A stretch of DNA of 43,874 nucleotides from an uncultured Clostridia bacterium (GTDB lineage Bacteria; Bacillota; Clostridia; Oscillospirales; Oscillospiraceae), in assembly GCA_947307255.1 (NCBI GenBank), contig CAMZIO010000012.1:1-43874 (forward strand), read 5' to 3'. Shown piece by piece: positions 16,224 to 24,507 of this stretch; position 1 is the stretch's first letter, and every line of letters begins with the position of its first letter. Under the pieces are notes generated by a model. That model worked only from the letters and a program-made list of their open reading frames with translations, did not search any database and was not told where the DNA came from. Both the position numbers and the translations under genes were made by a program.

Positions 16224-16589
16224 ATGATTGCCTTGAATTTCCGCGACGCACGGCCGATCTACGAGCAGGTGCGGGACGGGCTGCGCCGTCTGATCGTCGG
16301 CGGTGCAATCACCGACGGGGAAAAGCTGCCGTCCGTGCGCGCGCTGGCCGCACAGCTTGCCATCAATCCCAATACGATCCAGCGCGCTTACAACGAACTG
16401 GAGTCGGAGGGCTACGCCGTATCCGTGCCGGGAAAGGGCTGCTTCGCCGTATGCGCCGCGCGCGAGCGGGACGATACGCGCCGCCGCGCGCTCTGTGCGC
16501 AGGTGCGCGAGCTGCTCGGCGAGCTGCGCGCCATGGGGATGACGCAGCAGGAAATTGACCAATTATGCAAGGAGGCAGAAGAAGTATGA
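16224..16589 (+). CDS. GntR-family regulator, YtrA subfamily
   Basis: 121 residues. The winged helix-turn-helix covers about 10-72: PIYEQVRDGLRRLIVGGAI, then GEKLPSVRALAAQLAINPNT, IQRAYNELESEGY and a wing with GKGCFAV. Only a short helical tail follows for dimerisation, as in the YtrA group, which controls ABC transporter operons and lacks a large ligand domain. The ATG is preceded by GGAGGGG. It sits behind a palindromic operator and overlaps the ABC ATPase start (ATGA). Probable role: autorepressor of the operon. The signal is unknown; in Bacillus the related system answers to cell-wall antibiotics. Confidence 0.93.
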   Translation: MIALNFRDARPIYEQVRDGLRRLIVGGAITDGEKLPSVRALAAQLAINPNTIQRAYNELESEGYAVSVPGKGCFAVCAARERDDTRRRALCAQVRELLGELRAMGMTQQEIDQLCKEAEEV

Positions 16590-17485
16590 TTGAAGTAAAG
16601 GAGCTCGTCAAAACCTTTGACGGCTTTGCCGCGCTTGACGGCGCGACGCTTACCGTGCCCACCGGTTCGATCTACGGTCTGGTCGGGCCGAACGGCGCGG
16701 GCAAAACCACGCTGCTGCGCCACCTCACGGGCGTCTACCGCCAGGACCGCGGCGCCATCGCCTTTGACGGCGAGAGCGTTTGGGAGAATCCCGCGGTCAA
16801 GACGCGCATTGCCTCCATTCCCGACGACTGGCACTATTCCATGCAGTCCACCGTGCGGGATATGATGGCGCTCTACCGCGGCTTCTACCCGCAGTTTAAT
16901 ATGGAACGCTACGAAAAGCTCAAGGGCGTGTTTGAAATCCCCGAAGCGCACATGATCCGCCGCCTGAGCAAGGGGATGCAGAAGCAGGTGGCGTTTTGGC
17001 TGGCAATGTGCTGTATGCCGGAGTATCTGATCCTCGACGAGCCGGTGGACGGTCTGGACCCGGTGATGCGCCGCCAGGTGTGGAGCCTGATTCTGCAGGA
17101 CGTGTCCGAACGCGGCACGACCGTGCTGGTGTCGTCCCACAACCTGCGCGAGCTGGAGGACGTGTGCGATCACGTGGGCATCATGAACAAGGGCCGGGTG
17201 CTGCTTGAGCGCAGTCTCTCCGAGCTGCAGGACAACACCGTGAAAATGCAGGTCGTCTTCCGCGAGGCGGAGGCGCCGGCGCTGCCCGAAGGCCTCCACG
17301 TACTCCACCACAGCAGTACCGGCCGCATCCACACGTTCATTCTGCGCGGCAACAGCACGGAGATCCAGGACCGTCTGGCGCTGTGCGACCCCCTCTTTAT
17401 GGAGGCCGTGCCGCTGACACTGGAGGAAATCTTTATCTACGAGTTGGGAGGTGCCGACTATGAAGTCCGCGAAATCGTTCTTTAA
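16586..17485 (+). CDS. ABC transporter ATP-binding protein
   Basis: 299 residues; the start overlaps the GntR stop. Walker A is GPNGAGKTT (34-42), the signature is the variant LSKGM (127-131, usual LSGGQ), Walker B ends in D151-E152 of LILDEPVDGLDP, and the switch histidine is H185. The N-terminal 220 residues are the ATPase; the remaining 80 form a C-terminal domain found in drug- and peptide-type exporters. It energises the permease encoded immediately downstream, with which it overlaps by 26 bases. Confidence 0.95.
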   Translation: MIEVKELVKTFDGFAALDGATLTVPTGSIYGLVGPNGAGKTTLLRHLTGVYRQDRGAIAFDGESVWENPAVKTRIASIPDDWHYSMQSTVRDMMALYRGFYPQFNMERYEKLKGVFEIPEAHMIRRLSKGMQKQVAFWLAMCCMPEYLILDEPVDGLDPVMRRQVWSLILQDVSERGTTVLVSSHNLRELEDVCDHVGIMNKGRVLLERSLSELQDNTVKMQVVFREAEAPALPEGLHVLHHSSTGRIHTFILRGNSTEIQDRLALCDPLFMEAVPLTLEEIFIYELGGADYEVREIVL

Positions 17486-19337
17486 CGGCGCGCTGCTGCG
17501 CAGCAACCTGCGCCGCTTCTGGCCGCTGTGGGCGGGTTACGCGCTGATGTGGATCGCCGAGCTGCCGCTGCCGCTGCTGACCCAGTTCCTGCGCCTTTCT
17601 TCTCACGATCTGCCGCTCCAGCCCTACGAGGCGCTGGCCCACCAGTACAATATGCTGTCTGCCGCCGTAACGGGCGGGCACCTGTTTGCGATCGTTTTCG
17701 GCATTTTCTTCGCCATGGCGATGTTCGCGTACCTGACCAATCCCCGCGCGACCGGCGGGCTGCACGCGCTGCCCGCGCGGCGCGAGACGCTGTACGTTAC
17801 CAATTATCTGACGGGCCTTTTCTGTATGCTCAGCGCGCAGATCCTGGCCATCGCGCTCACGGGGCTCGTCTTTGCAGGGACCGGCGTTCCCATCGCCGCG
17901 CGCACGCTGTGGCTTGCGCTGTGCTCCGGCGCGCTGTCGACCGTGTTCTTCTATTCCTTCGGCGTTTTTTGCGTAATGTTCACGGGTCAGATCCTCGCCG
18001 CGCCGGTGTTCTACGGCATCCTGAACCTGCTCGCCATCGGCGTAGAGCAGTTGGTTCTGAGCTTCGTGGGCAGTATGCTGTACGGCTATCGCTCTTCGTT
18101 TTCCGCGCGGCTGGGATTCCTCTCTCCGCCGTATGAAATTCTCAGATACGTCCACGCGGATTATATCTACCCCGATATCGACGCCGACAAGATGCTTCCC
18201 ACCGGTCTGACGGTATCCCATCTGGGCATGCTCGCGCTCTATGCGCTGGCGGGTCTGGCGCTCGCCGCGCTGGGTCTTGCGGTGTACAAGCGCCGCCACA
18301 GCGAGGCCACCGGCTCCACCGTCGCCATCAGCTGGGCCAAGCCGATCTTCCAATACGGCGTGGCGCTTTGCTCCGCCCTGTCGCTTGGCCAGCTGCTTTA
18401 CTACATTCTCTTCGGCCAGTACTATTCCAACGGCGCGCACTCGCTGCCCGGGATCCTCGGCTGCACCGTCTTTACGGGCCTGCTGGGGTATTTCATCGCA
18501 GAAATGCTGCTGAAAAAGAGCCTGCACGTCTGGAAGAGCGGCCGGCTCGGCGCAGCGGTCGTTGCCGTCGCGCTGGCAGCGCTTTCCGCCGCACCGTCCT
18601 TTGACCCGACCGGATTCGAGCGCTACGTGCCCGAAGCGTCTCAGATCGAAAGCGTCGAGGTGGCCTCCTCTTCTTACCACTGGAACCGCGCAACGTTTAC
18701 GGCCGACGACGCGCAGGCGCTGGAGCTGGTGCGCGCGGCGCACCGCTCCCTCATCGACGACAAGGCGCGCCAGCAGGCTTATGGCCGCCTGGACGATCCT
18801 TTCGACGGAGATATCGTGAGCGTCTCTCTCACTTACTGTTTGAAAAACGGACGTGAGGTGATGCGCCAGTACCGTCTGTACGTGGAGAACGCGGAGATGC
18901 ACGGCGCCGACCCGTTGTTCGATGCGATGGATCGGCTGCTGGCAGAGCCCGGCTTTGCCTACTCCCGCGTGTTCGGCGTTACGCAAAGCGAATGGCTCGA
19001 CAGGCAGCCGTACGTGATCGGCGCGCAGCTGCTCATGCAAGGAGGCGAGTGGCGCGAGGACGAGCCGCAGCTCACCGCCGAGCAGGCGCGCACGCTTTGC
19101 GACGCTGCGGCGCGCGATATTGAGGCCGGGCGCCTTACCTGCAAATTCTACAACGAGCAGCGCAGCGACCCGCTTTACGAGCTGCAAATTTACGCCCGCT
19201 CGCCGGAGCAGCCGGGTCAGCCGGAGCAGCCGGGTCAGCCGGCGGCAGCCTCCACGGTTCGCAGCGGAATGAGCCTGTGCGTCTACGAGGGTATGAGCGA
19301 GACGCTCGCCGCGTTGGACGCGATGGAGCTTAACTGA
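17460..19337 (+). CDS. ABC permease with large C-terminal extracytoplasmic region
   Basis: 625 residues. The ATG at 17460 lies eight bases after GGGAGG; a GTG nine bases earlier is less likely because it abuts that site. About eight or nine membrane spans are visible (near 22-42, 75-92, 115-135, 148-170, 180-205, 252-274, 297-320, 328-350, 362-378). Residues 380-625 form a soluble domain, which resembles the C-terminal region (DUF6449-like, from memory) seen in permeases beside YtrA-type regulators. A repeated P-E-Q-P-G-Q segment lies near the C-terminus. With the preceding ATPase it makes an exporter or sensor complex; the substrate is unknown. Confidence 0.85.
   Translation: MKSAKSFFNGALLRSNLRRFWPLWAGYALMWIAELPLPLLTQFLRLSSHDLPLQPYEALAHQYNMLSAAVTGGHLFAIVFGIFFAMAMFAYLTNPRATGGLHALPARRETLYVTNYLTGLFCMLSAQILAIALTGLVFAGTGVPIAARTLWLALCSGALSTVFFYSFGVFCVMFTGQILAAPVFYGILNLLAIGVEQLVLSFVGSMLYGYRSSFSARLGFLSPPYEILRYVHADYIYPDIDADKMLPTGLTVSHLGMLALYALAGLALAALGLAVYKRRHSEATGSTVAISWAKPIFQYGVALCSALSLGQLLYYILFGQYYSNGAHSLPGILGCTVFTGLLGYFIAEMLLKKSLHVWKSGRLGAAVVAVALAALSAAPSFDPTGFERYVPEASQIESVEVASSSYHWNRATFTADDAQALELVRAAHRSLIDDKARQQAYGRLDDPFDGDIVSVSLTYCLKNGREVMRQYRLYVENAEMHGADPLFDAMDRLLAEPGFAYSRVFGVTQSEWLDRQPYVIGAQLLMQGGEWREDEPQLTAEQARTLCDAAARDIEAGRLTCKFYNEQRSDPLYELQIYARSPEQPGQPEQPGQPAAASTVRSGMSLCVYEGMSETLAALDAMELN
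19203..19238 (+). repeat. 18-base tandem repeat, two copies, inside the permease gene
   Basis: The unit CCGGAGCAGCCGGGTCAG occurs twice in direct tandem and encodes PEQPGQ twice. It keeps the frame and lies in a flexible linker before the last strand of the extracytoplasmic domain. It is likely to vary in copy number between strains. Confidence 0.85.
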
Positions 19338-19347
19338 AAAATACGGC

Positions 19348-19384
19348 AAGAGGATGGAAGCGGCAAAGCCACTTCCATCCTCTT
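19348..19384 (+). terminator. terminator after the ABC operon
   Basis: AAGAGGATGGAAG (19348-19360) pairs with 19372-19384, extended by GGC/GCC across a C-A mismatch. The stem is strong, but the following T tract (CCTATAATTT) is poor. Confidence 0.7.
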
Positions 19385-19429
19385 CCTATAATTTCCATAT
19401 TCTATATGCAGTGCCGGTCTTTCGCAAAC

Positions 19430-19472
19430 GCCGAAAAACGAAGGACATTTCGCGCTCCGGCGCGACGTCCTT
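19430..19472 (-). terminator. second hairpin with T run, minus strand
   Basis: AAGGAC/GTCCTT (19441-19446, 19467-19472) encloses CGCGC/GCGCG and is followed on the minus strand by CGTTTTTCGG. The 289-base gap 19338-19626 holds this, the terminators on either side and no gene that I can support. Confidence 0.5.
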
Positions 19473-19568
19473 ATCCCGCGAAGGAAAGGGACGCAAAAGC
19501 TCGCTCGAACCTGCAGTTCAAGGCTCCCCTTTTACGACATACCAAGCAATTCCGAAGTCAAGCAAAAG

Positions 19569-19598
19569 AAGCCTCTGAACGACTGCGTTCAGAGGCTT
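19569..19598. terminator. terminator after nudC, bidirectional
   Basis: AAGCCTCTGAACG pairs perfectly over 13 bases with 19586-19598 around ACTG. T-rich stretches follow on both strands (TTTTCTG on plus, CTTTTGCTT on minus). It lies 28 bases after the nudC stop. Confidence 0.8.
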
Positions 19599-19626
19599 TT
19601 CTGTCGGATTTTTGCGGAAAACTCCT

Positions 19627-20493
19627 TCACTCGCACCGGAGCGCGAAATGCTCCTCACCTATGGCAAATTTTGCGATCATCTCCCCCGTCAGGCTCACGC
19701 CGGTATCGTGATAGGTCTTCCGCAGCTCCTCGCGGCTGACCCACGCGCCCTCGTCCAGCTCGACGTGGTCAACATGAATGGCGTCGTCGCCGTCCACCTC
19801 GCACCAGTAACCCATCAGCAGCCCGCCGCCGGAGATGCCCCAGGGCTGGCTTTTGTAGTAGCGCAGGTTTTTGACCTTCAGGCCGACCTCCTCCATCACC
19901 TCGCGGTGAACGGTTTCCTCCACCGTCTCGCCGATCTCGGTGAAGCCCGCGATGAGGGCAAAGCGCGTCGCGCCGGGGCGGTTGGCATACTTCGTCAGCA
20001 ACAGCCTGTCCCCGTGCGTTACCGCCACGATCACGGACGGCATGATCTTCGGAAAGATCATGTTGCCGCACTTCGGGCAGCGCAGCATACGCTCCGCGCC
20101 GTCGTGCTCGGTCGGTGCGCCACAGCGGCCGCAATAGCGATTGTCGCCGTACCAGGTGGCAAGGTGGAACGCGGTAACGGCGGCGAAGGCCGTCTCACGA
20201 GGTCTGGCGCGGCGAAACACGGCAATGTCCTCATAGGTAAAGCCCTCCGGCACGGAGACCTCCTCCGCACGGCAGAGAAAATAGGTCGTCTCGTCGATGG
20301 AGAAGAGATAGACGCTCCCCTCCCCCGCCGCCGCGCCGAGCTGGGCGCAGGTCGGCAGGGTCAGCTCGTCCCCCTCGCCGAGCTGGCAGAGCAGCTTGCG
20401 GCCGCGAAAATGCACCATGCGGCTGTCCGCGTCGGGGCGAAGGGCGGGGTCATAGTGGTTTTTCAGTCGGTTCAATCCGATGTCCTGGATCAT
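19627..20493 (-). CDS. nudC: NAD(H) pyrophosphatase / RNA deNADding hydrolase NudC
   Basis: 288 residues from the ATG at 20493, nine bases after GGGAGG. The zinc site is C121, C124, C139, C142. The Nudix box is intact: G183, E189, R197-E198, E201-E202, G204. The NudC-specific SQPW motif is present at 215-218, though it continues GIS instead of the usual PFP. It hydrolyses NADH to NMNH and AMP and removes NAD caps from RNA. The preceding residues 1-110 form the family's N-terminal domain. It is a single gene divergent from ileS, with a terminator behind it. Confidence 0.92.
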   Translation of the reverse strand: MIQDIGLNRLKNHYDPALRPDADSRMVHFRGRKLLCQLGEGDELTLPTCAQLGAAAGEGSVYLFSIDETTYFLCRAEEVSVPEGFTYEDIAVFRRARPRETAFAAVTAFHLATWYGDNRYCGRCGAPTEHDGAERMLRCPKCGNMIFPKIMPSVIVAVTHGDRLLLTKYANRPGATRFALIAGFTEIGETVEETVHREVMEEVGLKVKNLRYYKSQPWGISGGGLLMGYWCEVDGDDAIHVDHVELDEGAWVSREELRKTYHDTGVSLTGEMIAKFAIGEEHFALRCE

Positions 20494-20562
20494 ATTCTTG
20501 TGCCTCCCGGCTCGATTTTTCCCCATTTTAGCAGGAAAAGCGTCCGATTGCAAGGTAAACTC

Positions 20563-20591
20563 TTGACAAACGGAGCGCAACCCGCTATATT
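20563..20591 (+). promoter_or_regulatory. promoter of ileS
   Basis: Consensus TTGACA (20563-20568), 17-base spacer, TATATT (20586-20591). Transcription would start just before the T-box leader. Confidence 0.85.
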
Positions 20592-20599
20592 ACTTTCAT

Positions 20600-20872
20600 T
20601 GATTCACACGAATGCAGGGATGAGGACGAGTAGGATCGCGCTTCCTGCCCAGAGAGCCGCCGGACGGTGCGAGGCGGCGTGGGGCGCGCTTTGAAAATCA
20701 CCTCGGAGCAGCCCGGCTCAAACGCAGTGCGGAGTAAGCCGGGACGGGGGCGCCCGTTATCGCGCGGCCTGTGTATGCAGGCGTGAGTGGGCCGCTTCGC
20801 GGCCAACGAGAGTGGTACCGCAGAGGGTTATGCCTTTGTCTCTTGGATGGAGACAGGGGCTTTTTCTTTTGC
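20600..20872 (+). ncRNA. T-box riboswitch, isoleucine-specific
   Basis: Stem I closes with GAGG (20622-20625) against CCTC (20701-20704). The specifier reads GAA-A-ATC-A with ATC at 20697-20699, the codon for isoleucine, followed by the usual purine. The distal loop carries AGAGAG and GGTGCGA, which fits GNUGNRA. The antiterminator T-box AGTGGTACCGC lies at 20811-20821; its UGGU can pair with the ACCA end of uncharged tRNA-Ile. A terminator (20832-20842 with 20850-20860, then TTTTTCTTTT) precedes ileS. Uncharged tRNA-Ile should prevent termination. Confidence 0.95.
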
Positions 20873-20918
20873 CCGCTCCCAATCATGCGATCACATATAT
20901 TGATATAGGAGGAAGAAC

Positions 20919-23723
20919 ATGGAGTACAAACAGACGCTCAATATGCCGAAGTCTGGCTTTCCCATGCGCGCGGGTCTGCCCATGCGCGAGCCCGAGATGC
21001 TCAAGCGCTGGGAAGAGATGGATCTGTACCACGAGATGCTGAAGAAGAATGAGGGCAAGCCCCGCTTCTCCCTGCACGACGGTCCCCCGTTCTCCAACGG
21101 CAACCTGCACATGGGCCACGCGCTGAACAAGGCACTCAAGGACATCATCGTCCGCTCCTATGCCATGCGCGGCTACTACACGCCGTATATCCCCGGATGG
21201 GACAACCACGGTATGCCGATCGAGAGCGCAATCATCAAGAAAAACAAGCTCAATCGCAAGGCCATGAGCGTGCCGGAGTTCCGCAACGCCTGCCACGAGT
21301 TTGCCGACCACTATATCGACGTCCAGCGCGAGGGCTTCAAGCGCATGGGCGTGGTGGGCGACTGGGAGCACCCCTACAAGACCATGGACCCCGGCTTTGA
21401 GGCGGAGGAGGTCAAGGTCTTCGGCGCAATGTTCCGCAAGGGCTATATCTACAAGGGGCTCAAGCCCGTCTACTGGTGCCCGAAGGACGAAACCGCGCTG
21501 GCCGAGGCGGAGATCGAGTATCAGGACGATCCCGTTACCACGGTGTACGTCAAGTTCCCCCTGCACGACGATCTGGGCAAGCTCCCCCACATGGAGCACG
21601 GCAAGCTCAGCTTTCTGATCTGGACGACGACGATCTGGACCCTGCCGGGCAACCTCGCCATTGCGCTGCACCCGGACGAGCACTATGCGCTGGTGAAGAA
21701 CGGGGCCAACGGCGAGATCTACGTCGTGGCGGACGCGCTGGTTGGCAAGGTCATGGGCGTCGGCGGCGTGGAGGATTACGAGATCCTCGAAACCCATCCG
21801 GGCAGCTTCTTTGAAAATATGCTTGCCACGCATCCCTTCCTGCCCAAAACCAGCCGCCTGGTGCTGGCGGACTACGTTACGATGGAAACCGGCACCGGCT
21901 GCGTGCATACCGCGCCCGGCTTCGGCGCGGACGACTATCAGACCTGCAAACGCTACGGCATGGACATGGTCGTCCCCGTGGACGACCGCGGCCGCCACAC
22001 CGACTATGCCGGAAAGTACGCCGGCATGACCACGGACGAGTCCAACCCCGTGATCCTGGCCGATATGAAGGAGAGCGGCGCGCTCTTCGCCAGCGAGGAC
22101 ATCGTCCACAGCTATCCCCACTGCTGGCGCTGCAAGGGCCCCATCATCTTCCGCGCGACCCCGCAGTGGTTCTGCTCGGTCGAGGCGTTCAAGGACGACG
22201 CCTGCGCCGCCTGCGACGACGTGCGCTGGGTGCCCGACTGGGGCATTGAGCGCATGAAGAGCATGGTGCGCGAGCGCACCGACTGGTGCATCTCCCGCCA
22301 GCGCAAGTGGGGCCTGCCGATCCCCGTCGTCTATTGCCCGGACTGCGGCAAGCCCATCTGCACCGACGAGAGCATCGAGGCCATCTCCAAGCTCTTCGCC
22401 GCCGAGGGCTCCAACGCCTGGTTCGAAAAGGACGCCGCCGACATCCTGCCCGAGGGCTTTACCTGCCCGCACTGCGGCAGCAAGGGCCCCTTCACCAAGG
22501 AGGAGGACACGCTGGACGGCTGGTTCGACTCCGGCTCCACGCATTTCGCCTCCATGCAGAAGGACCAGGGCTTCTGGCCCGCGGATATGTATCTGGAGGG
22601 TCTGGACCAGTATCGCGGCTGGTTCCAGTCCAGCCTGCTCACCGCCGTGGGCGCGCTGGGCAAGGGCGCGCCGTTCCGCGAGTGCCTGACCCACGGCTGG
22701 ACCGTGGACGAGCAGGGTAAGGCAATGCACAAGTCGCTGGGCAACGGCGTCGATCCCGCCGATATTTTCCAGCGCTACGGCGCCGATATGCTGCGTCTGT
22801 GGGCCGCCAGCGCCGACTATCACGCCGACGTCCGCTGCGGCGAGAACATCTTCAAGCAGCTCTCGCAGAACTATCTCAAGTTCCGCAACACCTGCAAGTT
22901 CATGCTCGACAACCTCGTGGATTTCGACCCGGAGAACCTCGTCAAGCCCGAGGAGATGCCCGAGCTGGATCGCTGGCTGCTCACCAAGCTCAATGAACTG
23001 ATCGAAAAGGTCGCGGCATCCTACCACGACTATGAGTTTCACATCATCACCCATGCGGTGAACGACTTCTGCGTCGGCGTGCTCTCCACATTCTATCTGG
23101 ATATCGTGAAGGACCGCCTCTACTGCGACGGCGCGGACTCCCTCTCCCGCCGCAGCGCGCAGACCGCGCTGTACCTGACGCTCGACACGCTTTCCAAGCT
23201 CTTCGCGCCCGTGCTTTGCTTTACCTGCGACGAGATCTGGCTGGCCATGCCCCACCGCGAAAGCGACGACACGCGCAACGTGCTGTTCAACGACATGAAT
23301 GCACCGTTCGCGGATTACGCGCTGCCCGGCGACCTCTCCCGCTGGAACGTGCTGCAAATGCTGCGCGACGACGTCAACGGTGCGCTGGAAAAGGCGCGCG
23401 CCGACAAGAAGATCGGCAAGAGCCTCGAAGCGCATGTTACGCTGGTCAAGGCCGCGGATTCGCAGGTCGATCTGGCGCAGGCGCTCGCCTCCTTCGCCGG
23501 CGGGCTTGCCGACCTGCTCATCGTCTCTGACGTGGACGTGTCTGACGACGCGGCGCTCTATGCCCAGGGCGAGGAGACGCAGTTTGCCGGCTGGCGCGTT
23601 GCCGTCAGCGAGGCGAAGGGCGTCAAATGCCCGCGCTGCTGGAAGCACTCTACGCTCGCCAACGCCGAGGGCCTGTGCCCGCGCTGCGCCGACGTCGTGG
23701 CAAAGCTGCCCGATCTCGCCTGA
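20919..23723 (+). CDS. ileS: isoleucyl-tRNA synthetase
   Basis: 934 residues, the bacterial eubacterial-type enzyme. The HIGH motif is HMGH (64-67). The KMSKS loop is the variant AMHKS (602-606, in GKAMHKSLGNG). The large CP1 editing domain lies between, including WTTTIWTLPGNLA. An anticodon-binding domain follows, and a C-terminal zinc knuckle uses C904, C907, C920 and C923. It charges tRNA-Ile and edits mischarged valine. The ATG follows AGGAGG. Expression is governed by the T-box leader upstream; no promoter is obvious between it and queT. Confidence 0.97.
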   Translation: MEYKQTLNMPKSGFPMRAGLPMREPEMLKRWEEMDLYHEMLKKNEGKPRFSLHDGPPFSNGNLHMGHALNKALKDIIVRSYAMRGYYTPYIPGWDNHGMPIESAIIKKNKLNRKAMSVPEFRNACHEFADHYIDVQREGFKRMGVVGDWEHPYKTMDPGFEAEEVKVFGAMFRKGYIYKGLKPVYWCPKDETALAEAEIEYQDDPVTTVYVKFPLHDDLGKLPHMEHGKLSFLIWTTTIWTLPGNLAIALHPDEHYALVKNGANGEIYVVADALVGKVMGVGGVEDYEILETHPGSFFENMLATHPFLPKTSRLVLADYVTMETGTGCVHTAPGFGADDYQTCKRYGMDMVVPVDDRGRHTDYAGKYAGMTTDESNPVILADMKESGALFASEDIVHSYPHCWRCKGPIIFRATPQWFCSVEAFKDDACAACDDVRWVPDWGIERMKSMVRERTDWCISRQRKWGLPIPVVYCPDCGKPICTDESIEAISKLFAAEGSNAWFEKDAADILPEGFTCPHCGSKGPFTKEEDTLDGWFDSGSTHFASMQKDQGFWPADMYLEGLDQYRGWFQSSLLTAVGALGKGAPFRECLTHGWTVDEQGKAMHKSLGNGVDPADIFQRYGADMLRLWAASADYHADVRCGENIFKQLSQNYLKFRNTCKFMLDNLVDFDPENLVKPEEMPELDRWLLTKLNELIEKVAASYHDYEFHIITHAVNDFCVGVLSTFYLDIVKDRLYCDGADSLSRRSAQTALYLTLDTLSKLFAPVLCFTCDEIWLAMPHRESDDTRNVLFNDMNAPFADYALPGDLSRWNVLQMLRDDVNGALEKARADKKIGKSLEAHVTLVKAADSQVDLAQALASFAGGLADLLIVSDVDVSDDAALYAQGEETQFAGWRVAVSEAKGVKCPRCWKHSTLANAEGLCPRCADVVAKLPDLA

Positions 23724-23725
23724 GC

Positions 23726-23790
23726 GCAGACTTTCCGACAAGTGAATCACGGGGTGTCTGCTAACCCCCGTTGAACGGCCTTGCCGTTCA
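23726..23790 (+). promoter_or_regulatory. H-type pseudoknot leader of queT, candidate preQ1 riboswitch
   Basis: GCAGAC (23726-23731) pairs with GTCTGC (23756-23761), while ACGGGG inside its loop (23749-23754) pairs with CCCCGT downstream (23766-23771), giving a classic pseudoknot. A separate hairpin TGAACGGC/GCCGTTCA (23772-23779, 23783-23790) follows before the ribosome site AGAAAGGA. There is no T run, so control would be translational. A preQ1 sensor is expected before queT, and the layout recalls preQ1-III; I could not match the consensus from memory. Confidence 0.6.
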
Positions 23791-23819
23791 TAATCAAAAC
23801 AGAAAGGATGTTTCTTACC

Positions 23820-24335
23820 ATGTCCACCAGTCAAAACACCCGTTTTTCCGCCCGATACCTTGCGCGCGCCGCGATCGTTGCGGCAATTTACGTCGTATTG
23901 ACGTATCTGGCAGGCATCTGGAACCTGGCCTACGGCCCGGTGCAGTTCCGCTTCTCCGAGGCGTTGACCGTGCTGCCCTTCCTCATGCCGGAGGCGATCC
24001 CCGGCCTGTTCGTCGGGTGCGTCGTGTCCAACCTGCTCAGCCCCTACGGGCTGCTTGATCTGATCGTCGGCTCGGCGGCAACGCTGCTCGCTGCGCTGTG
24101 GACGGCGAAATGCCGCCGTCGCGGCCTCGCGCCGCTGCCGCCGGTCGTGTGCAACGCCGTGCTCGTCGGCGCAATGATCGCGTGGTACGAGGCGGGCTTT
24201 GGCCCCGGCTTCGTCGCGGCGTTCGCCTACAACGCGCTGACCGTCGGAGCGGGCGAGGCCGCCGTGTGCTACGCGCTGGGTCTTCCCCTGCTCGGCGTGC
24301 TGGAGCGCCGCGGCAGGCGCCACGGGATCGTTTGA
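23820..24335 (+). CDS. queT: queuosine precursor transporter QueT
   Basis: 171 residues with about five membrane spans. The QueT signature VQFRFSEALTVLPFLMPEAIPGLFVGC is clear, as is VSNLL..YG..DLI..S. QueT proteins are substrate-binding S components of ECF transporters for queuosine precursors (preQ0/preQ1); the shared energising module is not in this window. The ATG at 23820 follows AAAGGA at 12 bases; an upstream in-frame ATG would start inside the leader structure. It lies behind ileS with a structured gap that may be a preQ1 riboswitch. Confidence 0.9.
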   Translation: MSTSQNTRFSARYLARAAIVAAIYVVLTYLAGIWNLAYGPVQFRFSEALTVLPFLMPEAIPGLFVGCVVSNLLSPYGLLDLIVGSAATLLAALWTAKCRRRGLAPLPPVVCNAVLVGAMIAWYEAGFGPGFVAAFAYNALTVGAGEAAVCYALGLPLLGVLERRGRRHGIV

Positions 24336-24344
24336 CCTATGCCC

Positions 24345-24381
24345 AGCGGCCGCGTATCGACACGATACGCGGCCGCTCTTT
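24345..24381 (+). terminator. terminator after queT
   Basis: AGCGGCCGCGTATCG (24345-24359) pairs perfectly with 24363-24377 around a three-base loop and is followed by CTTTCATCT. The T tract is short, but the stem is very stable. Confidence 0.8.
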
Positions 24382-24423
24382 CATCTCCCACCTTGCCGTT
24401 CCGCGCAAAAAAGCGCCCAGCAC

Positions 24424-24462
24424 TTGTCAAACCCGGCAATCGTGTGGTAGAATTGATATAAT
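24424..24462 (+). promoter_or_regulatory. promoter of metG
   Basis: TTGTCA (24424-24429) is spaced 18 bases from TAGAAT (24448-24453). A perfect TATAAT follows at 24457-24462 and may serve as an alternative -10 box. Confidence 0.7.
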
Positions 24463-24507
24463 TATGCCGCTCTTTCATTCGGGGCAGGCAGGAAAAGAGG
24501 AAATGCC

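Noticed and set aside
23724..23800. Class I preQ1 riboswitch before queT
   Set aside because: The A-rich tail AAAAACTA expected to enter the class I pseudoknot is absent; only a more general pseudoknot candidate is kept.
20883..24323. An 1146-residue open frame on the minus strand across ileS and queT
   Set aside because: It spans two genuine plus-strand genes and their structured gap; it is only the absence of stops in mirror codons.
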